From positions 186,001 to 250,000 of the forward strand of contig JBDKSW010000014.1 in NCBI GenBank assembly GCA_039698035.1: DNA of 64,000 nt, written 5' to 3'. A program made the position numbers and the translations under genes. Below are positions 17,838-26,535 of the stretch, piece after piece (the stretch's first letter is position 1; every line of letters starts with the position of its first letter). The notes under the pieces were generated by a model. That model saw only the letters and a program-made list of their open reading frames with translations. It had not been told where the DNA came from and did no database searches. Source of the DNA: JAJFUI01 sp039698035 (GTDB taxonomy: Bacteria > Planctomycetota > Planctomycetia > Pirellulales > Thermoguttaceae).

Positions 17838-19589
17838 GTGGCCAATTTCTTTCTCGATAACGACGACATTCTGTTCCTGTTCAAGCACATCGATCTGGCC
17901 GAGTTGGCTCGGGTTCAGGAGGACGGCTTTGTCCACTCCAACGGCGATCCGGCCGGCTACGGTCCCCGCGATGCGGCCGACGCCGTGGACAACTACCGCC
18001 GCACGCTGGAGATCATCGGCGAGGTGGCGGCCGAAGTGGTCGCGCCCAACGCCGAGCAGGTGGACCATGACGGGAACACCCACAACGACGACGGCACGGT
18101 CACGCTGCATCCGTTGGTCCAAGAGAATCTGAAGCGGCTCACGCAGGCCGACATGATGGGGTTCACGCTGCCGCGTCGTTACGGCGGGCTGAACTGCCCC
18201 TGCCTGATCTACACCATGGCCACCGAGATGATCAGCCGGGCCGACACGTCGCTGATGAACATGTTCGGTCTGCAAGGCATTGCCGAGACGATCAACGCTT
18301 TTGCCGACGACGAGATCAAGGACGAGGTGCTCCCGAAGTTCGCTCGCGGCGAAGTGACCGGCGCGATGGTCCTCACCGAGCCCGACGCCGGAAGCGATCT
18401 ACAGGCCGTTCGTCTTCGCGCGTTCCAGGACGAGCAGGGCAACTGGTACCTGAATGGCGTTAAGCGATTCATCACGAACGGTTGCGGCGAGATTCTTCTG
18501 GTGCTTGCACGCAGCGAACCGGACATCGCCGACGGTCGCGGCCTGAGCCTGTTCCTTGCCGAACGATCCGAGCGCGTCAAGGTACGCCACTTGGAGAGCA
18601 AGCTGGGGATTCACGGCTCGCCGACTTGCGAGTTGGTTTTTGACAACACGCCGTGCCGTTTGATCGGCGAACGCCAGCGCGGGCTGATCACCTACGTCAT
18701 GGCGCTGATGAACGGCGCCCGCGTGGGCATTGCCGCCCAATCGCTTGGCGTGGCCGAGGCCGCATTCCGCTTGGCCCGCACCTATGCCCGAAGCCGCCAG
18801 CAGTTCGGCGGTCCCATCGAGCGTCTGCCGGCGGTTGCCGAGCTGGTCACCGACATGAAGATCGAAATCGAGGCTGGTCGAGCCCTTTGTTACGAGACGG
18901 CCCGGGTGTGCGACCTCGAGAACAACAACCTCCGCGTTCTCGAACTGGGTCCCAAGCTGGACAAGGAGGAGGAAAAACGCCGCAAGCAGCTCTCCCGTTC
19001 GCTCAAGCGCATGAACGGCATGCTGACCCCCATGAGCAAGTACTATTGCTCGGAGATGTGCAACCGCGTGACGTACAACGCCATTCAGGTGCTCGGCGGC
19101 TCGGGCTACATCAAGGACTACGCCGCGGAACGCTACGCGCGCGACGCCCGCATCACGACGATCTACGAAGGGACGAGCCAGTTGCAGGTGGTGGCCGCCG
19201 TGCGCGGCGTCGCCTCCGGCTCGCTGGACGCTTGGTCCGAGGAACACGAGAAGCGGAACTATGGCGATCCTTTGCTCGACGGACTGAAGCAGAAACTGGT
19301 CGAGGCGCGAGAGCAGATCAACGAGATTGTGAAGTTCGTCAAGTCGAAGGGGCCTTCGCATCTCGACTTGGCCGGGCGTCGGCTCGTGGATTCGGCGATC
19401 ATTGTCATCGTGGGTCACCTGCTGCTGGGGCAAGGCGCCGACGACGAACGGAAGAAACGCGTGGCACGCCGGTACATCGAGCGCGAGCTTGCCGTGTTGC
19501 GGATGAACTGCGAATGGATCCATGCCGGAGACACCTCGTCGCTGGACGAGTACGCCCTGCTGGCCGGTCCGGTGCCGTCGGTCGCCTAA
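17838..19589 (+). CDS. Acyl-CoA dehydrogenase with C-terminal extension
   Basis: A flavoenzyme that oxidises acyl-CoA to 2-enoyl-CoA and passes electrons to ETF, whose genes lie directly upstream. Domains in order: N-terminal helical domain; central beta domain with MVLTEPDAGSDL and GVKRFITNG; C-terminal helical domain with YARSRQQFGGPI, QVLGGSGYIKDY and IYEGTSQLQ (the Glu in this motif is the catalytic base in short/medium-chain enzymes). About 150 further residues follow, making 583 in total against the usual 380; such extensions occur in larger bacterial acyl-CoA dehydrogenases. The GTG start at 17838 is supported by GAGGA about 8 nt upstream. The chain-length preference cannot be read from the sequence. 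Confidence 0.93.
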   Translation: MANFFLDNDDILFLFKHIDLAELARVQEDGFVHSNGDPAGYGPRDAADAVDNYRRTLEIIGEVAAEVVAPNAEQVDHDGNTHNDDGTVTLHPLVQENLKRLTQADMMGFTLPRRYGGLNCPCLIYTMATEMISRADTSLMNMFGLQGIAETINAFADDEIKDEVLPKFARGEVTGAMVLTEPDAGSDLQAVRLRAFQDEQGNWYLNGVKRFITNGCGEILLVLARSEPDIADGRGLSLFLAERSERVKVRHLESKLGIHGSPTCELVFDNTPCRLIGERQRGLITYVMALMNGARVGIAAQSLGVAEAAFRLARTYARSRQQFGGPIERLPAVAELVTDMKIEIEAGRALCYETARVCDLENNNLRVLELGPKLDKEEEKRRKQLSRSLKRMNGMLTPMSKYYCSEMCNRVTYNAIQVLGGSGYIKDYAAERYARDARITTIYEGTSQLQVVAAVRGVASGSLDAWSEEHEKRNYGDPLLDGLKQKLVEAREQINEIVKFVKSKGPSHLDLAGRRLVDSAIIVIVGHLLLGQGADDERKKRVARRYIERELAVLRMNCEWIHAGDTSSLDEYALLAGPVPSVA

Positions 19590-19658
19590 AATCCGCGCAA
19601 CCTGTTGCGGATGGAAATGACGCGTTTTTCGCGGCGAGGCGACGCCCCGTCAGGGGTA

Positions 19659-19686
19659 TTGGCGACCCTGAAAACTATGCTAGACT
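19659..19686 (+). promoter_or_regulatory. Putative promoter for the structured RNA candidate
   Basis: TTGGCG (19659-19664), a 16-bp spacer and TAGACT (19681-19686). Transcription would start near 19693. It lies about 70 bp after the acyl-CoA dehydrogenase stop. Confidence 0.4.
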
Positions 19687-19692
19687 ACAAAT

Positions 19693-19848
19693 GGCTGGCC
19701 AGCCGTGGAAGAAGGGCCGGCACACCGGGTTTTGACCGTGGGCTCGTTGGGAAACATGGGCAGCGGTAACCAGGGTCGGCGTGCCGCCTCTCCTTCCGAT
19801 ACAACCTGATTGAGAAGCCCGCCTCTCGTGTGCGGGCTTCTTCTATTT
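19693..19848 (+). ncRNA. Candidate structured non-coding RNA (about 155 nt), family unknown
   Basis: Between a promoter-like sequence and a strong intrinsic terminator lies a stretch with no open frame that can fold into one long hairpin. GGAAG near 19709 pairs with CTTCC near 19795; GGC(C)GGCAC pairs with GTGCCGCC; ACCG/CGG, GGTT/AACC and ACCG/CGGT continue inwards; and the apex is GTT-GGGA-AAC, a GNRA-type tetraloop. The single elongated rod with a GCAGCGGTAA segment on the 3' side recalls small bacterial signal-recognition-particle RNA, but the conserved SRP GGAAG/AGCAG loop motif is absent or much altered. I therefore leave the family open. The fold was drawn by eye. Confidence 0.4.
19813..19848 (+). 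terminator. Intrinsic terminator
   Basis: Perfect 10-bp arms (19813-19822, 19832-19841; AGAAGCCCGC type) with a 9-base loop, followed by TCTATTTT. It ends the candidate RNA or the acyl-CoA dehydrogenase transcript. Confidence 0.75.
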
Positions 19849-19921
19849 TGGGCTCTCGCGCGAGGCGGAACGGTGCGACGGCCTGCTGGTGGCCCCCACC
19901 CCGGGCAGCTATAATGGCGGC

Positions 19922-21214
19922 ATGGAGCAGCCCACCGCCATCTGGAATCACTGTCTGGATTGCGCCGCCCTCAGCGATGTCGGCCTGCGCCGGGCGAACA
20001 ACCAGGACTCGCACGCCATCGTGTTGGCCGGCGATCAAACGGACTTCGAGCGTCGCGGCCACTTCTTCATCGTCTGCGACGGCATGGGCGCCCACGCCGC
20101 TGGTGAACTGGCCAGCAAGATGGCCACGGACATCGTCTCGCTGGCCTATCGCAAGCTGCTGGAGCAATCGCCCGCCGAGGCGTTGCTCTCGGCCCTGCTC
20201 GACGCCAACCGCCAGATCCACATTCGCGGTCAGGCGAGCCCCGATTTTCGCGGCATGGGCACCACGGCCACGACGCTCCTTCTGTTGCCGGCCGGCGCCA
20301 TGGTGGCTCACGTCGGCGACAGCCGCGCCTACCGCCTTCGCGGCAACCGCATCGAGCAACTGACGTTCGACCACAGCCTCGTCTGGGAGATGAAGGCCTC
20401 GGGCCAATTCGCCGACGAGGTTCCCAGCTACGTCTCCAAGAACATCATCACCAGGTCGCTCGGGCCGAGCCCGACAGTGCAAGTTGATCTCGAAGGACCA
20501 TTTCCCGTCGAGGCAGGCGACACGTTCCTCGTCTGTTGCGACGGTCTCTCGAACACGGTCAAGGACGAGGAAATTGGGATGATCCTCGGCTGCCTCACGC
20601 CAGAGCAGGCAGTTCGGGCACTGGTGGACCTGGCCTGTTTGCGCGGCGGTCCGGACAACATCACGGCCGTCGTGGCTCGGGTGCTAGGCCCGCAGCTGGC
20701 TCAAAAGTCGTCGCCCGCCGACACCGAGCGGGCCGTGTCTTACGTCCGGCCGATCCATCCCTTGGTTTGGACGATGCTTGGCGTCTCGTCGCTGGCGACC
20801 GTCGGACTTGCGGCCCTCGGCGACCACTGGGCCGCCATGGCCTGTCTTGTCGCAACCGTTGCCGCGGCCGGTGTCGCCCTGTGGCAGCGTTACGGTGGCC
20901 AGCACCGCCCGCCTGTCGACGACCGGCGGTTCGGCCGGGGACCGTACGTGAATGTCGATGCGACGCCCACACCCGAGTTGCTTGCCCGGCTGGCCGAGAT
21001 CCTCCGTCAGCTTCGCGATGCGGCGCTGAGTGAAAACTGGCAGATCGACTGGACCGGTTTCGACGCGCTGCCAGCCCAAGCTGCAGAAGCGATGCGAACG
21101 GGCGATTTCTCGAAGACCACCCGAAGCCACCTTCTGGCCATCAGCTCGGTGATGGGCCAATTGCGCCAGCAGAAGACGCCGAGCGGCGGCGACAGCGGCG
21201 TTTTCAGGGTCTGA
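19922..21214 (+). CDS. PP2C-family serine/threonine phosphatase with membrane segments
   Basis: A metal-dependent protein phosphatase expected to reverse Hanks-type Ser/Thr kinase signalling. The PP2C domain (residues about 15-260) has SDVGLRRANNQDS, FFIVCDGMGAHAAGE, GMGTTATTLLLLPAG, HVGDSRAYRLR, LVCCDGLSNTVKDEEI and GGPDNITAVV, with all the metal-binding Asp residues present. About residues 280-325 give two hydrophobic segments, probably a membrane hairpin, and a 100-residue helical tail follows. The ATG at 19922 matches the family N-terminus; an in-frame GTG at 19889 is less likely. No partner kinase is encoded in the window. It is convergent with the TPR protein gene. Confidence 0.9.
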   Translation: MEQPTAIWNHCLDCAALSDVGLRRANNQDSHAIVLAGDQTDFERRGHFFIVCDGMGAHAAGELASKMATDIVSLAYRKLLEQSPAEALLSALLDANRQIHIRGQASPDFRGMGTTATTLLLLPAGAMVAHVGDSRAYRLRGNRIEQLTFDHSLVWEMKASGQFADEVPSYVSKNIITRSLGPSPTVQVDLEGPFPVEAGDTFLVCCDGLSNTVKDEEIGMILGCLTPEQAVRALVDLACLRGGPDNITAVVARVLGPQLAQKSSPADTERAVSYVRPIHPLVWTMLGVSSLATVGLAALGDHWAAMACLVATVAAAGVALWQRYGGQHRPPVDDRRFGRGPYVNVDATPTPELLARLAEILRQLRDAALSENWQIDWTGFDALPAQAAEAMRTGDFSKTTRSHLLAISSVMGQLRQQKTPSGGDSGVFRV

Positions 21215-21258
21215 GCCGGCGACACACTATCCGGCCAGGGCCAAACGACGCGCCCAAT

Positions 21259-21278
21259 CTGCCGGTGCGGACCGGCAG
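21259..21278. terminator. Hairpin between convergent genes
   Basis: Perfect 8-bp arms (21259-21266, 21271-21278) with a 4-base loop, between the PP2C and TPR genes. There is no U-tract, so the terminator function is tentative. Confidence 0.4.
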
Positions 21279-21312
21279 TCGTCGGCCCACGACCAAGAGC
21301 GATGCCGGCTGG

Positions 21313-22383
21313 CTATTCGATCTTCGGCAGCGGCCGCACCGCCGGATTCCTAGGCGGCGGCATCGGTGCGTCAGGCGGGTTGGACGGCTCGTACGTGATG
21401 CCCGGCATGGTCGGCCTGCCCGTGGATTCGCCAGACGTTGGAGGCAGACGTTGCGGCAACGCCTGAGACGCTGCCGATGAATCTCGGCCGCCGTAGTTGG
21501 GCGTTCGTTGCAGCGACGGGTCTTCCGTGACCCGGACGCCAGCGGCCATCGGGTGCTGCGGCAGTCTGGCCTGAGTGGTGGTCCGATGCAAATACTCGAT
21601 CCACCGCTGAGCCTGCGTCATGTTCGGATCGGCGCGCAGGGCCAGCTCGAAATGCTGCAGCGCATCCTGCGTTCGCCCTTTCTTGTTTAGCAGGTAGCCC
21701 ATGTTGTAATAGGCCACCGGCTCTCGATGCACGCCGCAGAGATATTCAAACGCCTCGCGGGCACGCCCTTGATCGACCAACACCATGGCGATGTTGTTGC
21801 GATACCGGGGATTTTTTGGATCGAGCCGAACGGCCCGCCCCAACGATGCGATTGCCTCATCAGGTTTGCCGTGGCGCGCATAAAACAGGCCCATGTTGTT
21901 GTAGACCGGCGCCTGCATCGGATGGAGGCTGGCCGCTTCCCGGTACAGCCGCAACGCATCGTCGGGCCGATCGGTCAGGTCCATCAACTGTGCGTAGGCC
22001 AACAGGGCCGGCAGATAGCCGGGGGACATCTTCAACGCCCCCTGGAATTGCTCTTCCGCATCGGCCGGCCGATTCGAGTCCATGTAGAGCCGCCCGACCG
22101 CCACGTTCAGCTCCGGCCCCGGCTTGCCTCGATGCTTGAGCGAGACCGGGTCGTCCTTGGGATCGACCGCTGGCGTGGATGTGGACTTCGGCTTGACCAT
22201 GTTGCCAAGCTTGTCGACGCCCTGCTTGAAGCCCGACGAGATCGAACTGGTCCACGACTGATCGCCGGACTGTGACGGTTGCTCTCCCGACACGGCCCGG
22301 GGCGCAAGAAGTCCCTCGGCTGCTCCGAAGAAGAGCAATCCGATCAGCGCTGGCTTCCAGAGTGTCGGCAAATGCCTCGCCAC
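21313..22383 (-). CDS. Secreted/periplasmic TPR-repeat protein
   Basis: A 356-residue exported protein with a signal peptide (hydrophobic core ALIGLLFFGAAEGLL). Four to five tetratricopeptide repeats cover about residues 90-250, with units such as PGPELNVAVGRLYMDSNRP, PVYNNMGLFYARHGKPDEA and PVAYYNMGYLLNKKGRTQDA, and a Pro-rich disordered tail follows. TPRs act as protein-binding scaffolds; the partner is unknown. The start is one of two GTG codons, 22389 or 22383. A perfect GGGAGG ends at 22391, leaving 7 nt to the GTG at 22383 but almost none to 22389, so 22383 is preferred. Confidence 0.8.
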   Translation of the reverse strand: MARHLPTLWKPALIGLLFFGAAEGLLAPRAVSGEQPSQSGDQSWTSSISSGFKQGVDKLGNMVKPKSTSTPAVDPKDDPVSLKHRGKPGPELNVAVGRLYMDSNRPADAEEQFQGALKMSPGYLPALLAYAQLMDLTDRPDDALRLYREAASLHPMQAPVYNNMGLFYARHGKPDEAIASLGRAVRLDPKNPRYRNNIAMVLVDQGRAREAFEYLCGVHREPVAYYNMGYLLNKKGRTQDALQHFELALRADPNMTQAQRWIEYLHRTTTQARLPQHPMAAGVRVTEDPSLQRTPNYGGRDSSAASQALPQRLPPTSGESTGRPTMPGITYEPSNPPDAPMPPPRNPAVRPLPKIE

Positions 22384-22555
22384 ACACACCTCCCGAACGA
22401 TCGCAAACGCCGACTGCCGGTCCGCGGGCAGACGGCCTCATTCCATTGATCGACCCGGGTGTTCTCAGCGCTCCAACCGAAGTTGTCAGTTATGGCGAAT
22501 TTGGCGGGCATGGCGATTGTGCTGGCGCCAACCGCCGGCCAGACAGGATAATTAG

Positions 22556-23281
22556 CTAAGATGGGCTACTCTGCCTGGTGCATTGGCTAATCACAGTAGC
22601 CAGGGCGATTGCGGCCGTCTCGATGCGGAGGATGCGTGGCCCCAGATCGATCGCCCGCCATCCGGACGCGATGGCCAATTGCACTTCCTCGTCGGTGAAG
22701 CCGCCTTCCGGTCCGACGGCCGCAAGAACGTCGGCTCCGGACTGGATCGAAGCGGCCGTGGGGTTGCCGCCAGCCCCCGGATGAGCCAACAACCGGCACG
22801 GCTGCCCGAGCGTCTCGGCCACGAGTTCCTCCCACGCCCGCGGCGGGTCGATGGCCATGAGCCGATTGCGGCCGCACTGCTTCGAGGCCTCGATGACGGC
22901 GCGTCCCAGGCGGGCGCGCGCTTGCTGGCCGGCATCGGCCACCGCCCGCGAGGTCCGCAGCGGCACAATCCGCGTGATGCCCAGCTCGACCGCCTTTTCG
23001 ACGAGCCATTTCTGCCGTTCGCCCTTGGGCAGCGCCACGGCGAGGGTCAACGCAAAAGGCAGCTCCCGATCGACGCGTTGCCGCGAGACGATGGCGAGGC
23101 GGATGTCCGCGCGACCGACGCGATCGACCACGGCTGAAAACTCGTCGCCGCTGCCGTCGAAAAGGGTCACCTGGTCGCCAGGTGTCGCCCGCATCACGTG
23201 GACAAGGTGATGCGCCTCGGTCCCGGCCAGCGTAACATGGTCGGTCGTTACAGGATCATCGACAAAGTAACGGTCGCCCAT
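22556..23281 (-). CDS. rsmE: 16S rRNA m3U1498 methyltransferase
   Basis: RsmE methylates N3 of U1498 in the 16S rRNA decoding region using SAM. The protein begins MGDRYFVDD, followed by GTEAHHLVHVMRATPGDQV in the PUA-like N-terminal domain. The SPOUT methyltransferase core shows ALPKGERQKWLVEKAVELG, ASKQCGRNRL, VGPEGGFTDEEV (the knot SAM loop) and LGPRILRIETAAIAL. The 241-residue length is standard. The frame stays open upstream to 23380, but that extension would be the antisense reading of the tRNA gene, so the ATG at 23281 is taken. It starts 68 bp after tRNA-Ile(CAU) on the same strand, which suggests co-transcription. Confidence 0.93.
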   Translation of the reverse strand: MGDRYFVDDPVTTDHVTLAGTEAHHLVHVMRATPGDQVTLFDGSGDEFSAVVDRVGRADIRLAIVSRQRVDRELPFALTLAVALPKGERQKWLVEKAVELGITRIVPLRTSRAVADAGQQARARLGRAVIEASKQCGRNRLMAIDPPRAWEELVAETLGQPCRLLAHPGAGGNPTAASIQSGADVLAAVGPEGGFTDEEVQLAIASGWRAIDLGPRILRIETAAIALATVISQCTRQSSPS

Positions 23282-23349
23282 CGTTGGCAGGATCTCTGGC
23301 GTGCAAGCGGCAGGTCGCTGCCGCGTGTGGCGAATCGGCAAAGCGCCAG

Positions 23350-23422
<73 letters not shown>

Positions 23423-23694
23423 GAAGACAGTTTATTTCACGTGAGTATTGGCGATTTTGCCGGCTTCTGGGATGCCTCCATGTGTCGCGCGGCCCCTCCC
23501 GCAAGTCCACAGACCACGTTGCGGGTGCGGCACTGCAGGAGGTACAGCGACAGGGAGGGCAATCATCCCGGCAAAGCCCAAGGCTACCATACCCGAGAAG
23601 CCGCGCCCAGGCTTTCTGCTCCCCTCCTGCACACGCTCGGATCCTGGGAGGAGATGGGGTCGTGGCATTGGGCGCCGCGTGGGTCGGAAGCCCC
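23423..23694. other. Intergenic region, no supported gene
   Basis: Between the tRNA and the greA promoter. A minus-strand frame of 78 codons (23432-23668) contains a hydrophobic stretch but lacks a ribosome site and family resemblance, so it is not called. Nothing else is recognised. Confidence 0.4.
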
Positions 23695-23723
23695 TTGATG
23701 TTCCGATGAATTCGTGATATGTT
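23695..23723 (+). promoter_or_regulatory. Putative greA promoter (TTGATG-N17-TATGTT)
   Basis: The -35 TTGATG at 23695-23700 and the -10 TATGTT at 23718-23723 have ideal spacing. Transcription would start near 23730 and run through the leader terminator at 23772-23804. Confidence 0.5.
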
Positions 23724-23771
23724 GAATTCGCTTCTGCTCCGCTTTCTACGTACTAAAGCTGATCTTGACGA

Positions 23772-23804
23772 GCGACCCCCAGACTTGGCGGGTCGCCCTT
23801 TTTT
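23772..23804 (+). terminator. Intrinsic terminator/attenuator in the greA leader
   Basis: Perfect 7-bp arms (23772-23778 GCGACCC and 23790-23796 GGGTCGC), an 11-base loop, then CCTTTTTT. It ends only 6 nt before the greA ribosome site, so it must lie inside the greA leader if the upstream promoter is used. It could limit greA expression and release a small leader RNA. Confidence 0.7.
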
Positions 23805-23819
23805 GCGCCGAGGTGAATG

Positions 23820-24299
23820 ATGTCCGACCGAATTCCCATGACCCGCGCCGGATACGACAAGCTCAAGGCCGACCTGGACCATCTCAATACGGTCGAGCTG
23901 CCCAAGATTCTCGAACGTCTGGCCACCGCTCGGGCCGAGGGCGACCTGAGCGAAAACGCCGAGTACCACGGCGCCAGGGAAAGCCAGGGCATGATGATGG
24001 CCCGAATCAACCTGCTCCGCGACAAACTCTCGCGGGCCATCTTGCTTGATCCGTCGCAGATGCCCAAGGACGAGGTCGCTTTCGGCGCGACGGTCCGCGT
24101 CAAGGACCTCGGCTTCGACGACGAGGAAGAGTTCACGCTCGTCGGCGCTGGCGAGGAAGACTACGACACGGGCAAGATCCTCATCACCAGCCCGTTGGCC
24201 CAAGGCTTGGTCGGAAAGAAGGTGGGCGAGCGCGTCGAGATTCCCGTTCCGCAGGGGATGCTCAAATTCGAGATTCTCGAAATCCGCTGCGACAACTGA
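23820..24299 (+). CDS. greA: Transcription elongation factor GreA
   Basis: GreA enters the RNA polymerase secondary channel and stimulates cleavage of backtracked RNA. The N-terminal coiled coil (residues 1-75) carries ARAEGDLSENAEYHGARE, the acidic tip motif. The C-terminal FKBP-like domain contains ILITSPLAQGLVGKKVGERV, and the protein ends LKFEILEIRC. The length of 159-160 residues is exact for the family. Two adjacent ATGs (23817 and 23820) are possible; GAGG at 23810-23813 is better spaced for 23820. A terminator directly precedes the ribosome site. Confidence 0.95.
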   Translation: MSDRIPMTRAGYDKLKADLDHLNTVELPKILERLATARAEGDLSENAEYHGARESQGMMMARINLLRDKLSRAILLDPSQMPKDEVAFGATVRVKDLGFDDEEEFTLVGAGEEDYDTGKILITSPLAQGLVGKKVGERVEIPVPQGMLKFEILEIRCDN

Positions 24300-24700
24300 C
24301 AGCACCCAACCTCCGTTCGCCCATGGAACGCGGCCGGGTGCTCGGACATCGCCTGAGCCCCGGGATAGGGCGGCACGTATCCCCGCAGTCGGCCAGAACT
24401 TCGACTCGATCTCTTCCTGGACGCTGCCGAGCGTGGGCCGCCGCGGCGCCGCCAATGCGCTGGGCAGGCAACGGTTAAAGGTGCGGATCGAGCCCGGGTC
24501 GTGGACTATTTCGTGGTAAGCTGTGGAGAGGGCGCAAAACGGTCGGGGATCAGCGTCCCACCCTTGAAACGGCGTGGATCTAACGATTGTGTTGATCTTG
24601 CGGGGCTCGTCTTCGGCGGCAACGTCCAGGCCAAGGATCGGACAGGCACGGTCCTCACCCAAACAAGTACCGGAATACCCAATCTAATCGCGGTTCGACT
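24300..24700. other. Intergenic region before lysC, no supported gene
   Basis: A weak inverted repeat (AGCACCC near 24302 with GGGTGCT near 24335) follows the greA stop and might end its transcript, but it lacks a U-tract. No riboswitch of a known class, including the lysine riboswitch, was recognised in the lysC leader. Confidence 0.35.
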
Positions 24701-26476
24701 ATGTCAATCGTTGTGCAGAAGTTCGGCGGTTCGAGCATCGCGGACAGCCAGAAAATTCTCGCGGCAGCCCGCAAGGCCATTGTGGCTCGGCAACAGGGTC
24801 ATCAGGTGGTCATGGTCCTGAGCGCCATGGGTCGTCACACGGATCAGCTCATCGAAATGGCCCGCGAAATCACCAAGGAACCGCCCGCGCGAGAGATGGA
24901 CATGCTCCTGGCCACCGGCGAACAGGTGAGCGTGGCCTTGATGGCAATGGCCCTCCACTCGCTGGGTCATCGCGCGATCAGTCTAACAGGCCCGCAAATC
25001 GGCATCATTACCGACAGCATTCACACAAAAGCCCGCATCCGCTCGATTTCGACCGAACGGATTCGCAAGGCGTTGGACGCGGGCGCCATCGTCATCGCGG
25101 CCGGTTTTCAAGGAATGGACGATGCCAAGAATATCACGACGCTCGGCCGAGGCGGCAGCGACACCACGGCTGTCGCGTTGGCAGCCGTCCTAGGCGCGGA
25201 CAGTTGCGAGATTTATACCGACGTGGATGGCGTCTATTCGGCCGACCCGCGAATCGTGGCCGACGCCCGCGTGCTGCCGCAAATCAGTTATGACGAAATG
25301 CTGGAGCTCGCCATGGCGGGCGCTGGCGTCATGCACAATCGGTCCATCGAATTCGCCAAAAAGTTCGATGTGCCGGTCCACGTGCGGAGCAGTTTCAACG
25401 ACCAGCCGGGTACGATCATCGTGCGCGAGCCGGAGCTGCCGGACCAAGCGGTGTGCGGGGCGGCGATGACCGACGACGAAGCCAGGATCACCGTGTACGG
25501 CGTCCCCGACCATCCTGGTGCGGCGTGGAGCGTCTTTTCAAAGGTGGCCCTGCTGGGCATCGCGTTGGACATGATCGTCCAGAACGAGGCGGCCGACGGT
25601 CGCACGGACATTTCCTTCACCGTGGCCCACGACGATCTGCCCGCCACGCTTCGCGCCGTCGAGCAAGCGGTCAAGGAGGTTGGCGCCGAGGGATATGACC
25701 ACGATCAAGACGCCGCGAAAATTTCGGTCGTCGGACTTGGCATGGCAACCCGACCGGGCGTCGCCGGGACGATGTTCCGCGCCCTGGCGGAAAAGGGGAT
25801 CAACATCCAGATGATCTCGACGAGCCTGATCAAGATTTCGGCGATTGTCGCTCAGGAATTCGCCGAAGAGGCACTCTACGCGGTTCACGAAGCGTTTGGG
25901 CTGAAGTCGCTCCCGGCGGACGTAGAAGAGCGCCGGCAATCCGCACCGGCGCCGATCCAGCCGGACACGGCCAAGCTCGTCGCGCGGCTGCGACGCATGG
26001 ACAACCTGGTTATCGAAGGCATCGAGCTGGACGAGTCCCAGGCGCGCCTGACGTTCCTGGACCTTCCAGACGTGCCGGGGCTGGCCGCCCAGACGTTCGA
26101 TGAGCTGGCCGAGGCGGGCATCGTCGTCGACATGATCGTGCAAAGCATCGGGCGCGGAAATCGGGCAAGCATTTCGTTGACCGTGCCCAAGGACAACCTG
26201 CGCCACGCAATCAAGGTGGCCACCGAATTGGCCCAGGGGTTGGAATGCGGCCCGCCCAGCCACAGCCCGGCCGTCGCAAAACTCTCGGTGTTCGGCGTCG
26301 GCATGCGAAGCCACACGGGCGTCGCTTCCCGCATGTTCCAATCGCTTGCGAACGCCGGCATTAACGTCGAGATGATCAACACCAGCGAGGTCTGCGTGAA
26401 TGTCGTCGTCAATGGCGAACACGGCCCAAAGGCGTTGAAGCTCCTCAAAGCCGAGTTCGCCAACGAAACGATCTGA
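24701..26476 (+). CDS. lysC: Aspartate kinase with four ACT domains
   Basis: This enzyme phosphorylates L-aspartate in the first step to Lys, Thr, Met and diaminopimelate. The kinase domain (residues 1-240) shows VVQKFGGSSIAD, GFQGMDDAKNITTLGRGGSD and EIYTDVDGVYSADPR. The regulatory part is unusually long, with ACT modules at about 265-335, 345-410, 440-510 and 520-590, visible from PDHPGAAWSVFSKVA, TRPGVAGTMFRALAEKGIN, DVPGLAAQTFDELAEAGI and SHTGVASRMFQSLANAGIN. Most bacterial enzymes have two ACT modules; four are known from cyanobacterial-type aspartokinases. Allosteric control by lysine and/or threonine is expected. ATG 24701 gives the standard N-terminus. Confidence 0.94.
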   Translation: MSIVVQKFGGSSIADSQKILAAARKAIVARQQGHQVVMVLSAMGRHTDQLIEMAREITKEPPAREMDMLLATGEQVSVALMAMALHSLGHRAISLTGPQIGIITDSIHTKARIRSISTERIRKALDAGAIVIAAGFQGMDDAKNITTLGRGGSDTTAVALAAVLGADSCEIYTDVDGVYSADPRIVADARVLPQISYDEMLELAMAGAGVMHNRSIEFAKKFDVPVHVRSSFNDQPGTIIVREPELPDQAVCGAAMTDDEARITVYGVPDHPGAAWSVFSKVALLGIALDMIVQNEAADGRTDISFTVAHDDLPATLRAVEQAVKEVGAEGYDHDQDAAKISVVGLGMATRPGVAGTMFRALAEKGINIQMISTSLIKISAIVAQEFAEEALYAVHEAFGLKSLPADVEERRQSAPAPIQPDTAKLVARLRRMDNLVIEGIELDESQARLTFLDLPDVPGLAAQTFDELAEAGIVVDMIVQSIGRGNRASISLTVPKDNLRHAIKVATELAQGLECGPPSHSPAVAKLSVFGVGMRSHTGVASRMFQSLANAGINVEMINTSEVCVNVVVNGEHGPKALKLLKAEFANETI

Positions 26477-26535
26477 GAGCTTTGGCTTCCAATCCGTTTC
26501 GGACTGCTCAGTCATTTCGCGTGAGAGAAGTCATC

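Noticed and set aside
19693..19848. Canonical bacterial SRP (4.5S) RNA
   Set aside because: The rod-like fold is similar, but the conserved GGAAG and AGCAG loop elements are not present, so only an unassigned structured RNA is reported.
23432..23668. A 78-codon minus-strand frame with a hydrophobic stretch
   Set aside because: No ribosome site at any of its starts and no recognisable family; it lies in promoter DNA for tRNA-Ile and greA. Kept only as a remote possibility.
24300..24700. Lysine riboswitch before lysC
   Set aside because: I could not find the conserved core or a terminator/anti-terminator pair; a covariance-model search would settle it.
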